A DNA stretch of 44,489 nt, taken from Thermoplasmata archaeon (GTDB lineage: Archaea; Thermoplasmatota; Thermoplasmata; Halarchaeoplasmatales; Halarchaeoplasmataceae). Shown piece after piece: positions 32,647 to 40,260 of the stretch (position 1 is its first letter; every line of letters starts with the position of its first letter). Both the position numbers and the translations under genes were made by a program. The notes under the pieces are model-generated. The model was not told the origin of the DNA and did not search any database. It was given only the letters and a program-made list of their open reading frames with translations. The DNA is taken from assembly GCA_003555395.1 (NCBI GenBank), contig PWHU01000081.1, positions 1 to 44,489 on the forward strand, written 5' to 3'.

Positions 32647-33790
32647 ACACGGAGAGAGGCACGTACATCTCCTTCTCGGAAGTCCCGCCGTGATTACCTA
32701 CCATGAAGTGCTCTTCCTCGTTCTGAAGCGTATCATAGAATATGTAATCGTCTTTCATCACAAGAGTATAATCGCCTATCCTGTCGTGAAGATCCGGGTT
32801 CGGTTCAAAAAGGCCGAAATAATCTTTCTCCACCAGATCCTCGCTCTTATGCAGTTCGCAGAAGTCCCGCAGATTATCTTCCCAGTAGTTTTCGAACTCC
32901 TCGGTTCTAGACGGACGTACGTAACAGAAGACGGTTCGATGGTCGCCGCAGAAAGGCAGAGTAAGGCATCTCTTGAAACTAGGATGATCTTTCAGCCTCA
33001 AGGCACGCTCCTTCTCCGTATCTATGAATCCGTGATCCGAGGTGACTAGTAAAGTGGTAGATGTTTGGTCTATCCGTTCAACGAACTCTCTCAGCCGATG
33101 CTCGATCGCGAGAAAGTGCCTCGCAGCGGAATCGCTGTTTATACCGTCTTCGTGGGCCGCAGCGTCGAAACCGTTCCAATAAGCCCTGATGAACTTTCTT
33201 TCCTCCTCTTTGAGTAACCTTTCAAGGACTTCAAACATCTCCTTCAAAGAAGAATAGCCCTTACGTTCGAGGCCCCGGGCGTAAAAGGAGTTGAATGCCG
33301 AATCTTTCAACTTTTTCAAGGTCACGTCATAACGCTTTCGAGGGACTTCCTTCATCAGCGGCTCATAAGATAGTATGGAATCGATATCCACTTCAGACTC
33401 GCTCAAACACTCCCCGCCGAAGCGGGGTTCGAAGGGAAGTATAGTAGAAACTACGCCCAATTCTTTTATCAGGGTATACCAACCCGTCACCGCGTGTTCC
33501 TGGGGAGCGAGACCCGTAAAGAGCGTAGGTATCGCGGAAGCGGTGGACGAAGGAAACACCGAAGTCAACTTCTCTTCAAGATGTTCGTTGAGTATCGTGT
33601 CCTTCCCCTTCTCTTTCAGATACTCATAGCCGAGTCCGTCCAAGATCAAAAGAACTATGTTCCGCTTTTCCTTCAATCCCTGGATGTCGAGAGACGGTAA
33701 AGGCTCGTACGGCGAATCCGCACCGATGCTCCTCAGAACGGAACTCATCAGGTTTACCAAACTCTTTTCTTCATAATCGGGTGATACCAT
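32630..33790 (-). CDS. Alkaline-phosphatase-superfamily phosphodiesterase (nucleotide pyrophosphatase type)
   Basis: A 386-residue enzyme of the type I phosphodiesterase/nucleotide pyrophosphatase group, which cleaves phosphodiester or pyrophosphate bonds with two metal ions. Residues (numbered from this start) include Asp51 in LILDGLG, the nucleophile region FPSSTASA (Thr83), Asp209 and His213 in NGFDAAAHED, Asp252/His253 in TSDHGF, and a final His in GNHGG. No signal peptide is visible, so it acts in the cytoplasm. The ORF extends to a GTG at 33805; I prefer ATG 33790 because a TATA-like GATTTATCG inside a palindrome lies 27 bases upstream. Its neighbour, an ADP-ribosylglycohydrolase, makes a nucleotide-sugar substrate conceivable. 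Confidence 0.87.
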   Translation of the reverse strand: MVSPDYEEKSLVNLMSSVLRSIGADSPYEPLPSLDIQGLKEKRNIVLLILDGLGYEYLKEKGKDTILNEHLEEKLTSVFPSSTASAIPTLFTGLAPQEHAVTGWYTLIKELGVVSTILPFEPRFGGECLSESEVDIDSILSYEPLMKEVPRKRYDVTLKKLKDSAFNSFYARGLERKGYSSLKEMFEVLERLLKEEERKFIRAYWNGFDAAAHEDGINSDSAARHFLAIEHRLREFVERIDQTSTTLLVTSDHGFIDTEKERALRLKDHPSFKRCLTLPFCGDHRTVFCYVRPSRTEEFENYWEDNLRDFCELHKSEDLVEKDYFGLFEPNPDLHDRIGDYTLVMKDDYIFYDTLQNEEEHFMVGNHGGTSEKEMYVPLSVFKYRD

Positions 33791-33809
33791 CAAAGCAACC
33801 CACACGATG

Positions 33810-33825
33810 AAACGATAAATCGTTT
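33810..33825. promoter_or_regulatory. 16-bp palindrome over the phosphodiesterase TATA element
   Basis: AAACGATAAATCGTTT is a perfect 16-base palindrome lying between the stop of the epimerase gene and the start of the phosphodiesterase gene. On the minus strand its core reads GATTTATCG, about 27 bases before ATG 33790. It could be a TATA element with a symmetrical operator around it. Confidence 0.4.
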
Positions 33826-33829
33826 TTGT

Positions 33830-34906
33830 TCATGCAACATAGCGCTCCAACTTTTCCGGTATCAATTCGACACCTAGCCCCGGTCTATCCGAAGTGAAAA
33901 GTTTTCCGCTCTCGAAGGTGAGCCCACGGCATAGAGGTTCTGGGAGCATGAAGTGTCCGTCTAGATCCGCGTACTTTATATTATCACTGGAGTTGAAAAG
34001 GTGCACAGCGGCGGCCAAAGACTGCTCTATCTCCAGCATACAGCCCACCATCGCCTCCACGTCATAGCGTTCTATGACTTCGACTATCTTCCTGCCGCCC
34101 GTGAGGCCTCCACACTTCATCAGCTTTATGTTAACCATGTCCGCCACTTCTTCGACGCATATCTTCTCTGCGCTCTCGTGGCCCTTCATCGACTCGTCCG
34201 CCACTATAGGTATAGACGTGTTCTTCGTCACCTCTTTCAATCCCTTCAGGTCTTCCTCGTCCACGGGCTGCTCCACGAATTCGATCCCGTGTCCTTCCAA
34301 CCTGTCACAGAAATCTTTCGCCTCTTCCACGGAGTATCCCTGGTTCGCATCCAAATATATCTCTATATCGGAGCCTACGGCCTCTCTAACGGCCTGTATC
34401 CTCTCCAGATCTTTTTTCATGTCCAGACCGACCTTTATCTTGATAGCCTTGAAACCGCTCTCCAAGTATTCTTTAAGGTGCTCTAGAGTTTCCTTCTCAT
34501 CCATTATGCCTATCGTTCTATCGGTCATTACGCCCTCGTCTTTTCCGCCGTAAAGTTCGAAGACTCGTTCGCCTTCTAACTTTCCTTTCAAGTCGTGAAG
34601 CGCTATATCTAGACCCGCTAGAGCGGAAGGATCCGCCGGATTCATTTCTCTGAACTCACTCCATACTTCCTCTATATCCACGTCCTTGGAGATCAACTCA
34701 CTTCTGAACTCTTTCAAACAGCTCAAGATCGATCCGTTCGTCTCTTGGGTCACGCCGTTGGAAGCTCCGCTACCCCAACCTACCTTTCCTTCTCCCTCCA
34801 CTCTAACCACCACGTTCTCAGTGGTGAAGGAGGTACCGGTGGCGATCTTGAAGACCTCTTCGTTCTCTATCTCCAAAGGATAGAAGTCTATCTCATCGAT
34901 AAGCAT
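33830..34906 (-). CDS. Enolase-superfamily enzyme, dipeptide epimerase-like
   Basis: A 358-residue member of the muconate-lactonizing/mandelate racemase branch of the enolase superfamily. The barrel residues are clear: Lys156 and Lys158 in AIKIKVG, metal ligands Asp186 (DANQG), Glu212 (VEQP) and Asp237 (ADES), and Lys261/Lys264 in KLMK. Two opposing lysines and the DANQG/EQP/ADES pattern fit L-Ala-D/L-Glu and other dipeptide epimerases, which invert the second residue of dipeptides. N-succinylamino-acid racemase or o-succinylbenzoate synthase activity is less likely, as no menaquinone genes are near. It precedes the phosphodiesterase on the same strand by 39 bases. Confidence 0.85.
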   Translation of the reverse strand: MLIDEIDFYPLEIENEEVFKIATGTSFTTENVVVRVEGEGKVGWGSGASNGVTQETNGSILSCLKEFRSELISKDVDIEEVWSEFREMNPADPSALAGLDIALHDLKGKLEGERVFELYGGKDEGVMTDRTIGIMDEKETLEHLKEYLESGFKAIKIKVGLDMKKDLERIQAVREAVGSDIEIYLDANQGYSVEEAKDFCDRLEGHGIEFVEQPVDEEDLKGLKEVTKNTSIPIVADESMKGHESAEKICVEEVADMVNIKLMKCGGLTGGRKIVEVIERYDVEAMVGCMLEIEQSLAAAVHLFNSSDNIKYADLDGHFMLPEPLCRGLTFESGKLFTSDRPGLGVELIPEKLERYVA

Positions 34907-35009
34907 CTTGACTCAACTCAAGGGAACAATCTACTCAAAACATATCAAATTTTTGTTCAATTGTTCGATCCTATAGAACCTAGTTCGAAAACGTGGATGT
35001 CGACTTAAG

Positions 35010-35113
35010 AAAAAAGTCATGATCCGAGTAGGGGATCAATAAAGGAGATCATGGAATACGGCATCTACTGTCTGAGTTTCATCCCGTTGATCTCCTCTCG
35101 AAAAGAATGGTAA
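35010..35113 (+). other. Intergenic region with overlapping inverted repeats and a 20-residue ORF
   Basis: In the 389-base gap between the epimerase and kor genes, TGATCC/GGATCA around 35020-35040 and AGGAGATCA (35043-35051) with TGATCTCCT (35088-35096) form inverted repeats. AGGAG is followed by ATG at 35051 and a 20-codon frame (start MEYGIYCLSFIPL, stop at 35111-35113). The peptide resembles the start of bacterial NlpC/P60 dipeptidases, but nothing continues it. It may be a gene remnant, a leader peptide, or chance. Confidence 0.3.
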
Positions 35114-35124
35114 CATATTTATAA
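35112..35124 (+). promoter_or_regulatory. TATA-like element upstream of the kor operon
   Basis: ACATATTTATAAG lies about 40 bases before a small ORF at 35159 and 180 before the ferredoxin gene. A second AT-rich box (TATTTTTATATAGG, 35214-35228) is about 70 bases before the ferredoxin ATG and may be an alternative promoter. Confidence 0.4.
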
Positions 35125-35158
35125 GACACACCTATCGAGACCAGATGAGGACTCCACC

Positions 35159-35299
35159 ATGGGCATGTCAAACGGTCTTCGGTCCGATTCAAGGTTTCAG
35201 GACCTGTGTGAAGTATTTTTATATAGGTTATCATCTATGGAATTACAGTGGTTGAGTCCTCTTAACGTCAAGAAACATATAGGTAGGGAATATAGATGA
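35159..35299 (+). CDS. Possible 46-residue leader ORF coupled to korD
   Basis: ATG 35159 follows GATGAGGACTCCACC, a fair ribosome-binding site, and the frame runs to TGA 35297-35299. It overlaps the ferredoxin ATG at 35296 in an ATGA arrangement typical of coupled genes. The peptide has a polar start, a LCEVFLYRLSSME middle and a basic end (VKKHIGREYR), and matches no family I know. A TATA element lies at a suitable distance. It could be a real small protein or a leader that controls kor translation. No conservation data are available to me. Confidence 0.3.
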   Translation: MGMSNGLRSDSRFQDLCEVFLYRLSSMELQWLSPLNVKKHIGREYR

Positions 35300-35601
35300 G
35301 TGAAAAAGAAGAAGATGACGACGAGAACGGATCTGGTGAGAGGTGTTATCCCGCTGAAAGTAAGAACAGGGAAGGCAGTATCTGCGTTATACCCGAGAGG
35401 TGCAAGGGATGCGGATTCTGCATCGAATTTTGTCCAGTCCAGGCATTAGAAGCGTCGGAAGATACCACGGAAAAAGGCTATCGCCCTCCGAAGATGACCG
35501 GAGACTGCGTGTTATGTGGGAAGTGCGAGAAGGTCTGCCCCGAATTCGCTATATATCTCAAAGAGAAGGAAGAAGATGAAGAGAGAGGTGAATGGATATG
35601 A
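35296..35601 (+). CDS. korD: 2-oxoacid:ferredoxin oxidoreductase, ferredoxin-type delta subunit
   Basis: A 101-residue protein with two 4Fe-4S motifs, CKGCGFCIEFCP and CVLCGKCEKVCP, carrying electrons from the catalytic subunits to free ferredoxin. A 35-residue acidic, hydrophilic N-terminal extension precedes the cluster domain. It is the first clear gene of a four-subunit operon and overlaps the alpha-subunit gene by four bases. The gene order delta-alpha-beta-gamma is typical of archaeal 2-oxoglutarate oxidoreductase; the order itself does not prove substrate. Confidence 0.9.
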   Translation: MSEKEEDDDENGSGERCYPAESKNREGSICVIPERCKGCGFCIEFCPVQALEASEDTTEKGYRPPKMTGDCVLCGKCEKVCPEFAIYLKEKEEDEERGEWI

Positions 35602-36764
35602 TGGAGCCAGGTACCTATTTCATGGAAGGCAACACCGCCTGTGCGGAAGGCGCTATAGCCGCAGGATGTAGATTCTTTGCGGGCTATCCGATAACTCCGG
35701 CTTCCGAGATACTAGAGAGGATATGCGAACGTTTTCCCGAGGTCCACGGCAGCTACCTGCAGATGGAAGACGAACTCGCGAGCATAGCTTCGATTTTAGG
35801 TGCGTCCTGGGCAGGGAGGAAAGCGATGACCGCAACTTCTGGACCCGGTTTCAGCTTGATGATGGAGAACTATGGTTTAGGCCTGATGACCGAGACTCCA
35901 TGCGTTATAGTCAACGTGATGAGAGGAGGACCTTCAACCGGATTACCCACGATGGTCGCTCAAGGAGACGTGAACCAGACAAGGTGGGGAACCCACGGAG
36001 ACGTGGGTGTGGTGGTTTACGCCCCGTCATCTCCTCAAGAACTCTTCGATTACACGATAAAAGCGTTCAACACCGCCGAAAAGTACAGACTGCCAGTAGT
36101 CATTCTATCAGACGAGATGGTCTCGCACATGACGGAGAAAGTGGAAGTTCCGCCAAAAGACGAGATAGAGATAGTGGACAGGAAGAAACCGGAGGATCCT
36201 CCGGAAGAATATCTTCCGTATCGCCCAGATGAAGATCTAGTGCCGCCCATGGCTAATGCCGGAGACGGTTATTCCGTCCACGTCACCGGTTTGACTCATG
36301 ACGAGAAAGGACATCCATCGGTAGACGAAAAAACCCAGAGCGTTCTGGTCACTAGACTGATAGATAAGATAAGAAAGAACGCTGACGATATACTAGAATA
36401 TGAAGAGTACAAGGTGGAAGACGCCGATACGATGATCGTGGCCTACGGCAGCGTTTATAGAGCCGCTATCGAAGCGGTTGATATGGCGAGAGAAAAGGGC
36501 TATAAAGTCGGTCTTCTTCGACCATTGACCATATGGCCCTTCCCTGAGGAGAGGATCTACGACCTCGCGAGAGAAGGCATAGATTCGTTCCTCGTCGCGG
36601 AGATAAACTTCGGCCAGATAGTTTACGAAGTGGAGAGGTGTACTGGTGGCGCATCTGATACGTATCTCGCTCCGAGGATGGGCGGAACCATCCATACGCC
36701 AGAAGAGATAGTAGACCGGATAGAAGCCATAGACCGTGGAGAGATCCCGGCCTTCAAGGAGTGA
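35598..36764 (+). CDS. korA: 2-oxoacid:ferredoxin oxidoreductase alpha subunit (KorA-like)
   Basis: A subunit of about 388 residues that, with the beta subunit, decarboxylates a 2-oxoacid with CoA and ferredoxin to an acyl-CoA. It starts with EGNTACAEGAIAAGCRFFAGYPITPASEI, the hallmark of KorA/PorA N-termini, followed by ATSGPGFSLMMENYG. The domain II part (about 250-385) is also present. The ORF can begin at ATG 35592, but GGTGA at 35587-35591 best fits ATG 35598 or 35601. Sequence features favour 2-oxoglutarate over pyruvate, since the alpha chain matches the KorA type, but branched-chain 2-oxoacids remain possible. Confidence 0.92.
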   Translation: MMEPGTYFMEGNTACAEGAIAAGCRFFAGYPITPASEILERICERFPEVHGSYLQMEDELASIASILGASWAGRKAMTATSGPGFSLMMENYGLGLMTETPCVIVNVMRGGPSTGLPTMVAQGDVNQTRWGTHGDVGVVVYAPSSPQELFDYTIKAFNTAEKYRLPVVILSDEMVSHMTEKVEVPPKDEIEIVDRKKPEDPPEEYLPYRPDEDLVPPMANAGDGYSVHVTGLTHDEKGHPSVDEKTQSVLVTRLIDKIRKNADDILEYEEYKVEDADTMIVAYGSVYRAAIEAVDMAREKGYKVGLLRPLTIWPFPEERIYDLAREGIDSFLVAEINFGQIVYEVERCTGGASDTYLAPRMGGTIHTPEEIVDRIEAIDRGEIPAFKE

Positions 36765-36769
36765 TTATC

Positions 36770-37687
36770 ATGAGCATAAGAAAGAGTAGAGATTGGTTTT
36801 CCCCGGATTATATGGAGCAGAAGTCAAAGAAAGAAGGCACGTACGGTCTTCATCCTTTAGACAATTACCTGAGAAAGGACAGGATCCCGCACATCTGGTG
36901 CCCGGGCTGCGGATTGGGCATAATACTGAACTCTTATCTCAGGGCGCTGAAGAATTCAGACATAGCTCCCGAAGATACCGCCGTCGTCTCCGGTATAGGC
37001 TGCAGCGGGCGAGCCGCAGGTTACGTCGACGTGGATTCCTTCCATGTGACTCACGGTAGGGCCATACCCTTCGCTACAGGTTTGAAAGTCGGGAACAAGG
37101 ACCTTGTAACCACCGTATTCAGCGGAGACGGCGATCTTTTCGCCATAGGCGGCAACCATTTTATCCACGCGGCCAGGCGCAACGTAGATTTCAACGTCAT
37201 ATGTGTCAACAACTTCAACTACGGCATGACGGGGGGTCAGGCGGGACCGACCACGCCACAAGGCGCCAAAACATCCACCACGCCTTGGGGCGGTTTCGAA
37301 CAGCCCTTCAATCTTCCGGCCGTAGCTGCCGGCTCGGGAGCGGTTTACGTGGCTAGATGGACAACTTATCATGTTGAGAAACTTATCGAATCCTTTGAAG
37401 AAGCTCTCAACAAGCAGGGTTTCTGCTTCATCGAAGTCCTCTCCCCTTGCCCGACAGGTTATGGTCGAAAAGTTGGATTGAAGACTGGTAAAGAGACCAT
37501 GAAGTACTACAAAGAGAACAGCGAGATAAAGCCGGATGCCGATCCTTCCGAAGTGGCCTTAGATCCCGAGGACCCAGAAAGCAAGATAATCGTGGGGAAC
37601 TTTGTCGATAGGGAGGCGCCGACCTATCAGGACGAAAGAGGTAAAGTGTTCGGAGAGGCTAGAAAAAAAATGGAGGTGGACGGATGA
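36770..37687 (+). CDS. korB: 2-oxoacid:ferredoxin oxidoreductase beta subunit (KorB-like)
   Basis: A 305-residue subunit that binds thiamine diphosphate and a 4Fe-4S cluster. WCPGCGLG near the N-terminus and GIGCSGRAAGY supply cluster Cys residues, and GDGDLFAIGGNHFIHAARRN with NNFNYGMTGGQ forms the TPP/Mg site. A further Cys lies in LSPCPTGYG. The longest ORF starts at GTG 36761; GGAGTGATT before ATG 36770 makes that start more likely. The gene follows korA closely and overlaps korC by four bases. Confidence 0.93.
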   Translation: MSIRKSRDWFSPDYMEQKSKKEGTYGLHPLDNYLRKDRIPHIWCPGCGLGIILNSYLRALKNSDIAPEDTAVVSGIGCSGRAAGYVDVDSFHVTHGRAIPFATGLKVGNKDLVTTVFSGDGDLFAIGGNHFIHAARRNVDFNVICVNNFNYGMTGGQAGPTTPQGAKTSTTPWGGFEQPFNLPAVAAGSGAVYVARWTTYHVEKLIESFEEALNKQGFCFIEVLSPCPTGYGRKVGLKTGKETMKYYKENSEIKPDADPSEVALDPEDPESKIIVGNFVDREAPTYQDERGKVFGEARKKMEVDG

Positions 37688-38202
37688 AAAAAGAGATACG
37701 CTTTTCCGGCTTCGGCGGACAGGGCGTTATCCTGATGGGACACATCTTCGGAGAGGCGGCGGTCATCGACGGCAAAGACGTCACCTTGACTAAAAGTTAC
37801 GGCCCCGAGGCCAGAGGAGGCGCCTGCAGCACCGACATAATAATAAGTGACGACAGAGTCCACTATCCACAGGTCAGAGAACCGGACATATTGATATCCA
37901 TGTCGCAGTCCGCTTTGGACACGTACGTTTCCGAGCTCAAGGAAGACGGCCTGCTTCTGATAGATACCGGTCTGGTGGAATCTTCGAGAGAGGCCGAAGG
38001 ACTTCACGCCACTGAAATAGCCGGGGAAGAACTGGGCCTTAAGATGGTCGCCAATATAGTGATGCTGGGCTACTTCACGGCTAAAACGAAACTGGTCAGT
38101 AAAGATTCCATGGAAGAAGCCGTGGCTAAACTGGTGCCGGAGGGCACCGAAGAGAAGAACATAGAGGCCTTCAACAGAGGATACGAGGAAGGAAATAAGT
38201 GA
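37684..38202 (+). CDS. korC: 2-oxoacid:ferredoxin oxidoreductase gamma subunit (KorC-like)
   Basis: A 172-residue gamma subunit that helps form the CoA-binding and assembly interface. It begins with RFSGFGGQGVILMGHIFGEAA and has YGPEARGGACSTDIIIS, both family hallmarks. Its ATG overlaps the korB stop (ATGA), and its TGA overlaps the GTG of the next membrane protein gene, so five genes here are translationally linked. Confidence 0.93.
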   Translation: MKKEIRFSGFGGQGVILMGHIFGEAAVIDGKDVTLTKSYGPEARGGACSTDIIISDDRVHYPQVREPDILISMSQSALDTYVSELKEDGLLLIDTGLVESSREAEGLHATEIAGEELGLKMVANIVMLGYFTAKTKLVSKDSMEEAVAKLVPEGTEEKNIEAFNRGYEEGNK

Positions 38203-38888
38203 GTATGAAAGGGCCTAGGCTCATCGCGCTGCCGCTGGTACTGACGTTCTTCCTCTTCCTTCTTATCATACTTGTAATTTTATCACTCGTTATCGGCTCA
38301 GTTTTCAGAGCTTTGGGCTTCTCTCCTTTAGCCACTATAGCCATCTTTTTTTTCTCTCTGCTGGGAAGTACCGTGAACATACCTATCTATACGAAAAAAC
38401 TGAAACGACCGATCAGTATGAACAGACCCAGATCGATGTTAGGCCTATTATATACGGGCATGAGTGACAAGACCATCACCAAGACCACGGTAGCTGTCAA
38501 TCTCGGAGGTGCGGTGATACCCATGCTCGTTTCTTTTTACCTTATCTTCACTAACCTGGAGCTTTGGACTCAGTTCTTGATCGGTATCCTAGTGGTCAGT
38601 GCGGTATCTTACAGGTTCTCCAAGATACTTCCTGGTGTCGGCATAACTCTTCCTCTGTTCATACCTCCCATAATCGCGGCGGTTATAGCTGTGCTGCTCC
38701 CCGGCGAACCTAACACCATCATCGCCTTCGTTTCCGGAGTTTCGGGTGTACTCGTAGGAGCGGATATATTGAACTTGGTTAAAGCCGAAAAGCTCGGATC
38801 TAGGACCTTGAGCATAGGTGGAGCGGGAACTTTTGACGGTATATTTTTGACCGGTATCGTTTCTGTACTCCTTGCTGCTTTAGGATGA
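38199..38888 (+). CDS. DUF1614 family membrane protein
   Basis: A 229-residue integral membrane protein with six to seven hydrophobic segments. Family hallmarks are LLGSTVNIPIY, VNLGGAVIPMLVS, PGVGITLPLFIPP and the end IGGAGTFDGIFLTGI. The function of DUF1614 is unknown; it occurs widely in archaea and some bacteria. The GTG at 38199 overlaps the korC stop and has AGGAA at suitable distance; ATG 38205 is an alternative. Tight coupling with korDABC suggests a role connected with 2-oxoacid metabolism, for example substrate passage, but this is only inference. Confidence 0.88.
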   Translation: MSMKGPRLIALPLVLTFFLFLLIILVILSLVIGSVFRALGFSPLATIAIFFFSLLGSTVNIPIYTKKLKRPISMNRPRSMLGLLYTGMSDKTITKTTVAVNLGGAVIPMLVSFYLIFTNLELWTQFLIGILVVSAVSYRFSKILPGVGITLPLFIPPIIAAVIAVLLPGEPNTIIAFVSGVSGVLVGADILNLVKAEKLGSRTLSIGGAGTFDGIFLTGIVSVLLAALG

Positions 38889-38897
38889 GTAAATTCA

Positions 38898-38911
38898 GAA
38901 AGATATATTTT
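38898..38911 (+). promoter_or_regulatory. TATA-like element for the creatininase-family gene
   Basis: AAAGATATATTTTT lies about 25-30 bases before ATG 38935. This supports a leaderless start at that ATG instead of the TTG at 38911. Confidence 0.5.
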
Positions 38912-38934
38912 TGAAGACATCTTTTACTTTGACG

Positions 38935-39699
38935 ATGGATATGAGCGAAAACGTGAAGATGGAAGAGATGAGCTGGAAAGAGTTGGAAGAGAAGATGGAA
39001 GGTGGAAAAGACACTATTGTGATCATGATGGGGTCGTTCGAACAGCATGGACCGCACCTTCCGCTGTATACCGACAGTTTCATCTCGGACGAACTGGGAG
39101 AGAGGATAGCGAACAAGTTGGACTACGCTCTCATGGGACCGACCATACCTTTCGGAGTCTCACAGCACCACATGGATTTTACCGGGACCGTTTCGCTGTC
39201 GGATAAAACTTTCATAGAACTCGTCAAAGAACACTGTAGAGCTTTCGACGAGCATGGATTCGAGTTCGTTGCGCTCGTACCTTTCCACGGGGGGAACTTC
39301 GCTCCGGTCAAGGCCGCTGCTCCCGAGATAAAAGAAGAGATGAAAAATTCGAAGATCATTACCGTTGCGGACCTGGAAAAGAACACCGAGGTGATGCTGG
39401 AATCTTTCAAAAAAGCCGGTATAGATTACGAAGAGAAGCCGATACATTCTGGCGCCACCGAGACATCGATCATGCTCGCCATAGATGAGGGACTAGTCGA
39501 CCGAGATGAGATGGAGAAGGGCTATGAAGGCGAATTGTCAGAATCCGAACTTTTCACCGAAGGTCTCAGGTACTTTACCGAGAACGGCGTTTTAGGAGAC
39601 CCGAGAAAAGCTTCGAAGAGAGCCGGCAAGATCATGCTTGAAGATCTTTCTCAGGATCTCGCTGAAAGGATCGATAAAAAAAGAAAGAGGTCCGTATAA
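38935..39699 (+). CDS. Creatininase-family amidohydrolase
   Basis: A 254-residue member of the creatininase superfamily, metal-dependent enzymes that open cyclic amides or cleave formamides (creatininase, ArfB, MftE). Metal ligands are visible (numbered from this start): Glu36 and His38 in GSFEQHGPHLPL, Asp47, His118 in PFHGGN and Glu176 in GATETS. The longest ORF begins at TTG 38911; a TATA-like element ending there favours ATG 38935 or 38941. It follows the kor operon by 46 bases and has its own promoter. No mycofactocin or flavin genes are in view, so the substrate is open. Confidence 0.88.
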   Translation: MDMSENVKMEEMSWKELEEKMEGGKDTIVIMMGSFEQHGPHLPLYTDSFISDELGERIANKLDYALMGPTIPFGVSQHHMDFTGTVSLSDKTFIELVKEHCRAFDEHGFEFVALVPFHGGNFAPVKAAAPEIKEEMKNSKIITVADLEKNTEVMLESFKKAGIDYEEKPIHSGATETSIMLAIDEGLVDRDEMEKGYEGELSESELFTEGLRYFTENGVLGDPRKASKRAGKIMLEDLSQDLAERIDKKRKRSV

Positions 39700-39771
39700 G
39701 GTACGAAACGTTTCATCAGAGCCCGATAACATCCGGTCGAGATCTATCTCCATCCGTATCCCCGTCCAAGA

Positions 39772-40002
39772 TCAATCCCAACCATATTCTGGGTCTTCTG
39801 GCATTATCACCCATAGGATTATGTATATCAAGATGGCCGTACCTAGAGACGCGAAGGCAAGGACGATCCATATGATCCTGACGAGAACGGGGTCTACATC
39901 AAAATACTCGGCGAAACCTCCGCATACGCCTCCTAACAATTTTTCCCTCCTGGATCTTCGCAGTCTCTTTCGATCTCCAAATCGGTCCGCCTCTCCATCC
40001 AT
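39772..40002 (-). CDS. PspC-domain membrane protein
   Basis: A 76-residue protein with a PspC domain (residues 14-70): KLLGGVCGGFAEYFDVDPVLVRIIWIVLAF, then a second hydrophobic stretch ending WVIMP. The N-terminal 18 residues are basic and charged. In bacteria PspC responds to membrane stress by regulating PspA. In archaea such short PspC proteins occur alone with unknown function. AGGTG lies 7 bases before the ATG. Its neighbours do not include a PspA gene. Confidence 0.88.
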   Translation of the reverse strand: MDGEADRFGDRKRLRRSRREKLLGGVCGGFAEYFDVDPVLVRIIWIVLAFASLGTAILIYIILWVIMPEDPEYGWD

Positions 40003-40102
40003 ATTTATACACCTGGGTATGTTCTATAGTGGATAAACTTCTTCATACTTTAATCTTATCAAACCTCGTCAACATCAGATCCGATCACGCCCTTCTATGG
40101 GA

Positions 40103-40116
40103 GAAGATATATATCC
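40103..40116 (+). promoter_or_regulatory. TATA-like element in the 40-kb intergenic region
   Basis: GAAGATATATATCC lies about 50 bases before a small ORF at 40162 and the hairpins behind it. It suggests that this stretch is transcribed. Confidence 0.35.
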
Positions 40117-40161
40117 TCTCTGATCTCTTTAAACCGAGAAGGTCTGTGGAAGTGTTAGATC

Positions 40162-40260
40162 ATGTGGATCCAAGCGGCGGAACTGGCGGTTATGATCGTT
40201 CTCATGTTGTGGGTCAATAAGGATGTTATAGGGGAAGACATTATCTGCGGAACAAAATAA
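40162..40260 (+). CDS. Possible 32-residue single-helix membrane peptide
   Basis: ATG 40162 follows GGAAGTGTTAG and the frame ends at TAA 40258-40260. The peptide is one hydrophobic helix (IQAAELAVMIVLMLWV) then a short polar tail. It ends within the first of two hairpins. A second membrane-like frame (40329-40478) begins after the hairpins, so this could be the start of a broken gene. No family match is recognised. Confidence 0.3.
   Translation: MWIQAAELAVMIVLMLWVNKDVIGEDIICGTK

Noticed and set aside
34001-34553. Two plus-strand ORFs of about 160 codons
   Set aside because: Both are antisense to the epimerase barrel with its catalytic residues and have low-complexity composition.
40029-40220. 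63-codon plus-strand ORF
   Set aside because: No ribosome-binding site or domain; it overlaps the TATA-like element and the better-supported small membrane frame.
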